From Nipponacmea schrenckii (Eukaryota > Mollusca > Gastropoda > Lottiidae), in contig CM060202.1 of the NCBI GenBank assembly GCA_030562195.1, forward strand, positions 12,524,001 to 12,588,000: DNA of 64,000 nucleotides, given 5' to 3'. Within the stretch, counting starts at the first letter, position 1. Every line of letters starts with the position of its first letter. Positions 57,752 through 64,000 of this stretch are shown one piece after another. Below the pieces are notes generated by a model that saw nothing but the letters and a program-made list of their open reading frames with translations, did no database searches and had not been told where the DNA came from. A program made the position numbers and the translations under genes.

Positions 57752-58094
57752 TCAAAGAGATGTATAGAGATGTGTCTGGTAGAGCTCAGAATCCAGTGGT
57801 CCCAGATTCGACATGGCTTGCTGATTAGTAAAATTTGAAAAACAACCATAAACAGTTTCACGTAATTCAGACTTCATACTTTTGACAATTTCATGTTTTA
57901 AATAATCCAATTCATGTTTTGAAAATTGTCCACAATATTTGGAACTTGTGTTTGGACTAGATCTACTGTGTGGTATTCTTGGACTGGCTCCTGGAGATAT
58001 AAACTGAAAGGAACCAAACGGGTCTTTTCTCAAAGCATCTGTATTTCCAGTCAATAAAGCATGTTCTTTCTTGCGATCTTCTCTCAATTCATAC
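57752..58094 (-). CDS. C-terminal exon of unidentified gene
   Basis: After a TATTTCAG acceptor the exon encodes 113 residues and a TGA. A charged start (YELREDRKKEHALL) leads to a Ser/Pro-rich stretch (SPGASPRIPHSRSSP), an amphipathic helix (FSKHELDYLKHEIVKSMKSE) and a Leu-rich end finishing YTSL, which resembles a class I PDZ-binding tail. The helix faintly recalls the Ena/VASP tetramerisation helix, but I do not assign it. Upstream exons are not found in the remaining 5.9 kb. Confidence 0.6.
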
Positions 58095-58261
58095 CTGAAA
58101 TAATACATTAGTCTTCATTAACAGATATAATGAATTCAACAAGTGGATTTATTAGTACATGTATATACATATTAATTTGTCTCTTTACCACTATTCTGGT
58201 ATTTATAAACCATGCAACCTTGAATACATAAGTATATGGAATTAAATAACGATGGCTATCA

Positions 58262-58925
58262 AAATACACCCACATTTATAATGGCAGCCAATTTGTCCAG
58301 GAGGTTATTGGTAAATGAAAGATTTTTCTTGAATTTGGGTCATTAGGAACACTCACAATAAATTTCATCCAAATCCATCAAGAAAACCAGCTCTCTATTG
58401 TGTCCACAAAGAATTAAAGATCAAGGGCAATAACTCATAGTAAATAATTTTCAATTAGTTTGATTTTCAATAGGGTTTATCATTGAGTGATTACAAACAC
58501 TCACACCAAATTTCATCAAAATCCATCCAGAAACCTCTCTATCGTGTCTACAAAGAATTCAAGTACAAAGGCAGACACGTTTTAAAGTACATGTGTAATA
58601 ACATATATTAAATATTTTTCGATTGGTCTGATTTTCAATAAGGTTCATCCTTGGGTTATAACAAACACTCACACCAAGTTCGTCAAAATCCATCAACTAT
58701 CCAGCTCTCTATCGTGTCCACAAAGAATTCAAGAACAAGTGCAATAACTCATATTAAAATATTTTTTGATTGGTCTGATTTTTAATAGGCTTCATTCTTG
58801 GGTGATTACAAAGACTCACACCAAGTTTTGCCAAAACCCATCAAGAAACCAGCTCTCTATCGTGTCCACAACAAGTGTGGACGGACAGACAGATAGACAG
58901 GGGCGACTATATTATTATACTATAT
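58262..58925. repeat. shorter element of the 160-bp tandem repeat family
   Basis: About four units with 'ttcatcaaaatccat' and 'caataactcata' cores. It starts 'tacacccacatttataatgg', like the end of the larger element, and finishes with a gacggacaga run. The right terminus is lost. Confidence 0.7.
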
Positions 58926-59289
58926 AAAAAACTTTATGAAATGGTTTGTGAGTCTTCTATTTTATTGAACATTTTCCTAAACTTTGGACCCACTGCATCA
59001 TCATTGATCATCATTTTATGAAGCCATATTGGATTCCTGTCATGAGAAGAATGTTGGAGAAAGTTACTTAGCAACTACCAAGGAAAGTGACATCATAGAT
59101 TTTCAACTGACATTTCATGTGTGTCTGTCCCTGAGGAAGGGAGCCTTTGTGCTCTTGAAACATGTTGGACTTTAGGACTATTTAGTTTTTCTATAGCAAA
59201 TTGTATTTATTGACTGTTTACCCATGTGTTGTATGCTATAGTGTATCCACCTACGGATCAACTAAAAGATAGCTTGCCAGGCAAGGTAA
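58926..59289. other. spacer between repeat elements
   Basis: A segment 'cctgaggaagggagcctttg ... gaaacatgttgg' (59130-59168) resembles a phrase common at retroelement 3' ends, but no element could be delimited. Confidence 0.3.
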
Positions 59290-61419
59290 TATACGCCCAC
59301 TGGCAGCATTTATTTCAAATAAAAACTTTTCAGTAAGGTTACAAAAGTGGAATGAAATATTCAACCTTCCACCATATATTTTTTTCTAGGGTCTCTAGTT
59401 TCATTAAAAACTGTCAAGAATTGTACCTAACTCGACTCCTTAAATATTTTTCGGTATTTTTATGATTTGCAATAGGGTTCACCCTTAATAATATTTTGAT
59501 ATTTTTAATTCTCAATAAGGCTCATTCTTGGTTGATATTAAACAATTTCAGCGAGTTTTGTCAAAAATGAATGTTTAGAGTGTTCACAAGCCAAAAGTTG
59601 AAAGCGATTTTGAAAACAGGCCCAATAACTGACACTAAATATTTTTCGATTTATCTGATTTTCAATAGGGTTTATCCTTGTGAGAAAACAAATACTAAAG
59701 CCAAGCTTCATCAAAATCCATTCAAAATTGTTCTTTCTAGAGTGTTTACGAGTTAAATTGAACGCGTTTTCAAAAACAAGGGCAATAACTTGTACTAAAT
59801 ATTTTTCAATTTTCAATAGAGTTCATCCTTGAGAGACAACAAATACTCCAGCCAAGTTACATCAAAATCCATTAAAAATTGTTCTTTCTAGAGTGTTTAC
59901 AAGCTAAAATTGAACGCGTTTTCAAGAACAAGGGCTATAACTGACACTAAATATATTTCTATTTATTTGATTTATAATAGGGTTCATCCTTGGGTAAAAA
60001 CAAATACTCAAGCCAAAGTTAATCAAAATCCATTAAGAATAGTTCTATCTAAAGTGTTTACAAGCTAAAATTGAATGCGTTTTCAAGAACAAGGGCAATA
60101 ACTCATACTAAATGTTTTTCGATTTCGCTGATTTTCGAAAGGGTTTATCCTTGAGTTATAACATACTCTCACACCAAGTTTCATCAAAATCCATCAAGAA
60201 TTGTGCCATGTAGATTGTTTACGAGACAAAAATCGAACGCGTTTAAAAGAACAAGGGCAATAATTCATATTAGATATATTTTGATAATTTTAATTTTCAA
60301 TTAGGCTCATCCCTTGCGATATCCAACAATTTCAGTGAGTTTTGTCAACATTGGTCATGAATTGTACCTTATAGAGTATTTATTAAAAAGTTAAACCCGT
60401 TTTCAAACACAAGGGCAATAACTGACACTAAATATATTTCGATTTATTTGATTTTCAATAAGGTTCATCCTTGGGTAAAAACAAATACTCAAGCCAAGTT
60501 TTATCAAAATCCATTAAGAATTGTTCTTTCTAGAGTGCTTACAAGCTAAAATTGAACGTGTTTTCAAACACAAGGGCAATAACTGATACTAAATATTTTT
60601 CGATTTAACTGAATTTCATTAGGGTTCATCCTTAGGTGATTACAAATACTCATGCCAAGTTATGTCAAAATCGCTCAAGAATTGTGACTTGTGAGTGTTT
60701 ACAAGGCAAAAATCCAACACATTTTATAGAACAAAGGCAATAATTCCTATTAAATATATTTCGATATGTGCTATTTTCAAAAGGGTTCATTCTTGGGTGA
60801 TATTAAACAATTTCAGCAAGTTTCGTCAAAATCGGTCAATAACTGTGCTTTGTAGAGTGTTTACAAGCTAAAAATTGAACGCGTTTTCAAAAACAAGGGC
60901 AATAACTGATATTAATTTTTTTCGATTTTGACTGGTTTTCAATAGGCTTCATCCTTGGGTGATAACAAATACTCAGGCCAAGTTTCATTAAAATTCATTA
61001 AAAATTGTTCTCTCAAGAATGTTTACAAGCTAAAATTGAACGCGTTTTCAAGAACAAGGGCAATAACTCATACTAAATGTTTTTCGATTTCGCTGATTTT
61101 CGATAGGGTTTATCCTTGAGTTATAACATACTCTCACACCAAGTTTCATCAAAATCGGTCAAGAATTGCACGTTGTAGAGTGTTTACGAGCCATTTTAGA
61201 ACAAGGGCACGAACTCATACTAATTTTTTTCCGATTTCGCTGATTTTCAATAGGGTTCATCCTTGCGTGATCATAAACACTCATATTAAGTTTCATCTAA
61301 TCCGTCAAGAATTACACCGTGTAGAGTGTTTACGAGCAATTGTGGACGGACGGACGGACGGACGGACGGACGGATGTGGGTGACGACAATATACGCCCCC
61401 CATTTCATGTGGGCGTATA
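59290..61419. mobile_element. tandem-repeat element with short inverted ends (Helentron-like)
   Basis: About 13 imperfect units of roughly 155-165 bp, each with 'caagggcaataactcatact', 'gattttcaatagggttcatc' and 'caagttt(c)atcaaaatcca' segments. Inverted ends tatacgcccac (59290-59300) and gtgggcgtata (61409-61419). A GGAC microsatellite (61344-61373) and a palindrome (61390-61419) lie at the right end. Sub-terminal inverted repeats, a central tandem array and a 3' palindrome are features of nonautonomous Helentrons such as oyster pearl elements (assignment inferred). No protein is encoded. Confidence 0.65.
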
Positions 61420-61432
61420 AAAATTATTACAT

Positions 61433-62319
61433 TCTGTCAAATACCATACAAATAAAATACAAAATTATTACATTCTGTCAAATACAATACAATACATGAA
61501 CACTGAGTTATTGCATGAGTCCTTTCAAAAACGATACATATAAATACTATTTAACGAATCCTTCAAATGACATTGTACATATATAATGCAAGTCATCAGG
61601 GAAAACTTCAAATACACAATTAATATCAGGGAAATAGTTTGACCCAGTTAATCAGAGCCATCAATTGTAAGTCAGTTGCAAAATGAAAATGAACAAGTCC
61701 TATTCAAACACTTTGATCAAAAGGATTTAGTTCATATTAGGCTTATTACTAGTGATAATAAAATACAAGATGAAAAGTATTTAAACTGAAGATGTGTATT
61801 CATCTATTCAAACCATAGTCTAATTCTGCTCAAATTTATTGATCAGCCTTAAAAGATATCTAATACAAACATAAATAAAATACAAAGTATTCCGTCAAAT
61901 ACCATTCAAATAAAATACAAAATTATTACATTCTGTCAAATACAAAAAACAATACATGAACACTGAGTTATTGCATGAGTCCTTTCAAAAACGATACATA
62001 TAAATACTATTTAACGAATCCTTCAAATGACATTGTACATATATAATGCAAGTCATCAGGGAAAACTTCAAATACACAATTAATATCAGGGAAATAGTTT
62101 GACCCAGTTAATCAGAGCCATCAATTGTAAGTCAGTTGCAAAATGAAAATGAACAAGTCCTATTCAAACACTTTGATCAAAAGGATTTAGTTCATTTTAG
62201 GCTTATTACTAGTGATTAATTAAAATACAAGATGAAAAGTATTTAAACTGAAGATGTGTATTCATCTATTCAAACCATAGTCTAATTCTGCTCAAATTTA
62301 TTGATCAGCCTTAAAAGAT
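61433..62319. repeat. 460-bp tandem duplication
   Basis: 61433-61857 is repeated at 61891-62319, offset about 458-460, with only a handful of differences. It directly abuts the Helentron-like element. No coding content. Confidence 0.85.
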
Positions 62320-64000
62320 TTATCGGCTAATCTATCAATCAGTGATTAATGAGATTATAAGTAATCCTTTTAAAAGCCTTATTTAGTGAATAGCACGTTT
62401 CTAATGCCATTATCGTATCAAATTTATTTCAGAAGGCTTCTGTTATTCTACATACAATTGAAAACTAAGTATTCCAATGAAATTTCTTGTCAAGTATTTA
62501 TAGGAAACCATTTCTATGTAGATCTGACACATATATGTGATCTAAATGACTGGATACAAATATGGCTAGTACCATTTGATGTTCAAAATGAATAATGGTA
62601 CATTTTATGACATCAATGTTTGTTTTAGAAGCTCTGAACAACATCAAATATAGGAATAAAATAAAATGAAGACAATGCTTTATGAACATTTGTTTGAGAC
62701 AATATTTTCAAATTGGTTTAAGAAAATAGTGAGAAGTGAATGTGTGCCAATATGGCACTTTTTATATAATGAGAGGTCTCTACAGAGTCATTTAAGACTT
62801 GGTCATGTCTACCTAGATACAAAGTTGAGACCATATTACACATTGACTTTATTATCCTTAAATGTTATTTAATAATATAGTGTCTGGTTAATCAGAGACA
62901 AAAATCCTCTTTTAAACAGACTGGTTATGATTTATTTAAAGCTCCATGTTAAGACATTAACAGGGCATTTCATTGATTATCCAAAAATTTTTTGAGAAAC
63001 CTCATTTTATACTATCTATTGTTCAAATTTTTTTTCTGGTCAGTTGGCAAGAGTTTGGTCACTTAACTACTAACATTTTAACACCTATACTTGGTAAGTT
63101 AGGAAATCGACAGATTCTAGCTTTATAGATAAACTTGGAAAAGTCAATTTTAAAAAGATCCAGATGGTGGAAAAAGCTCCCCAGCATGTTGAAGCCTTTA
63201 AAAATCAGTATTCTTATTTCCTTTATATGATTTATGTACAGCATTAAATTTTGGGTGGATGCTGTTGACCATCTTTAATCATGGAGTAAACCTGATCTGT
63301 CTGGTCTCTACAGTTATAAATATTTCACTTCATCAGCCAAAATAAACACTGCATATATGGAGTCCTGATAGAGTTTCTATTCCATGTAGACAAATTCAGC
63401 TTATCTCAATAATTGCTTGTCTGCTTTTCTCTTCTAAAAGACTATGCTTATTCCTATTTATTTATAGAAAAGATGTTTTATCATGTGAAAGTGCTCGCGG
63501 GAAAGGCATACAATTCTTCAGTTTCGATATAGATTTTCTTTTTAAGTTGGAAAGATTATAACCAAGCATTTTTTAAATGTTGAATTGAAATTATATATAT
63601 CAAGATTTATTTGGTCTGCTGAATGAGATTTTGATAAATGTCTCATTGGACTTATGTTGCCTCAAACAAAATAATGTCCACTTAGTCCATCGATCTCTAA
63701 AAGTACATTCTGTTTCTGTTACGGTTTGACCTTTTCAGAACTAGACAGCTAGATTGTTGGTTAAAGGTGTAAACAGTCAATCCCAATTAAAGATATCATT
63801 AATAAACTAATCCCAAATAAATTATTTTTCATTGGTAATACTAAAATATGATGTATGATGAATTGTTTTTCATACTGGAAAATACAGACAAATCGAAGTC
63901 TTGACCACTGCATACCACTTCCATATTATATATATATATGTACTTATATAACCCTGCTGTCTAATTGTCCCCTAAAATATCCCCTGAAGTAGATATTCTA
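62320..64000. other. no gene seen
   Basis: AT-rich intron or intergenic DNA; small open frames lack recognisable motifs. An AT dinucleotide run lies at about 63926-63940. Confidence 0.45.

Overview
The window looks like nuclear DNA of a marine invertebrate, most likely a mollusc (inference). It is AT-rich and intron-rich, with short single-domain exons in phase 1. It carries a tRNA-derived SINE, LINE remnants, Copia, Gypsy and tyrosine-recombinase (YR) retrotransposons, and tandem repeats built on a 'caagggcaataactcatact' core followed by a GGAC microsatellite, a style I associate with molluscan genomes. No bacterial gene, operon, CRISPR array or tRNA gene was seen.

Layout. (1) 234-14029, minus strand: six exons of a gene encoding alternating HYR and CCP/sushi domains (SVEP1-like style), running off the left edge. 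One intron splits a HYR domain and holds a LINE fragment, a SINE with perfect target-site duplications, and a 9.65-kb Ngaro/PAT-like YR retrotransposon (3862-13515) with split direct repeats. That element is itself interrupted by a 4.8-kb Copia element (5210-10019) and a 44-bp SINE tail. (2) 16666-22560: a decayed LINE (minus) interrupted by a decayed DIRS-like element with inverted repeats (17586-20610). (3) 23977-29385, plus strand: a tandem array of arylamine N-acetyltransferase (NAT)-like genes: one intact copy followed by a 378-bp 3'-end duplication, a second intact copy with Glu in place of the catalytic Asp, and a broken third copy. (4) 29630-55155, minus strand: a 29-exon gene for a predicted secreted protein of about 1395 residues: signal peptide, acidic stretch, 3 CCP, then three blocks of six EGF modules plus one GCC2/GCC3 (ephrin-receptor-like) module, one more EGF and 2 CCP. 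The summed exon length is an exact multiple of three and every internal junction is phase 1. (5) Inside the 11.6-kb intron between its exons 6 and 7, on the same strand, lies a complete zinc-finger gene (14 C2H2 fingers, coding exon 44621-47140, probable promoter and 5' exon near 50828-51000). That gene's own intron holds a polyA-tailed retrocopy with target-site duplications. (6) 57752-58094: C-terminal exon of an unidentified minus-strand gene. (7) 58262-61419: two elements made of a roughly 160-bp tandem repeat, resembling nonautonomous Helentrons; then a 460-bp tandem duplication (61433-62319).

The two extracellular-protein genes share domain classes and could be paralogous neighbours or, less likely, one gene. 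The remaining stretches are introns or intergenic DNA in which I see no gene.
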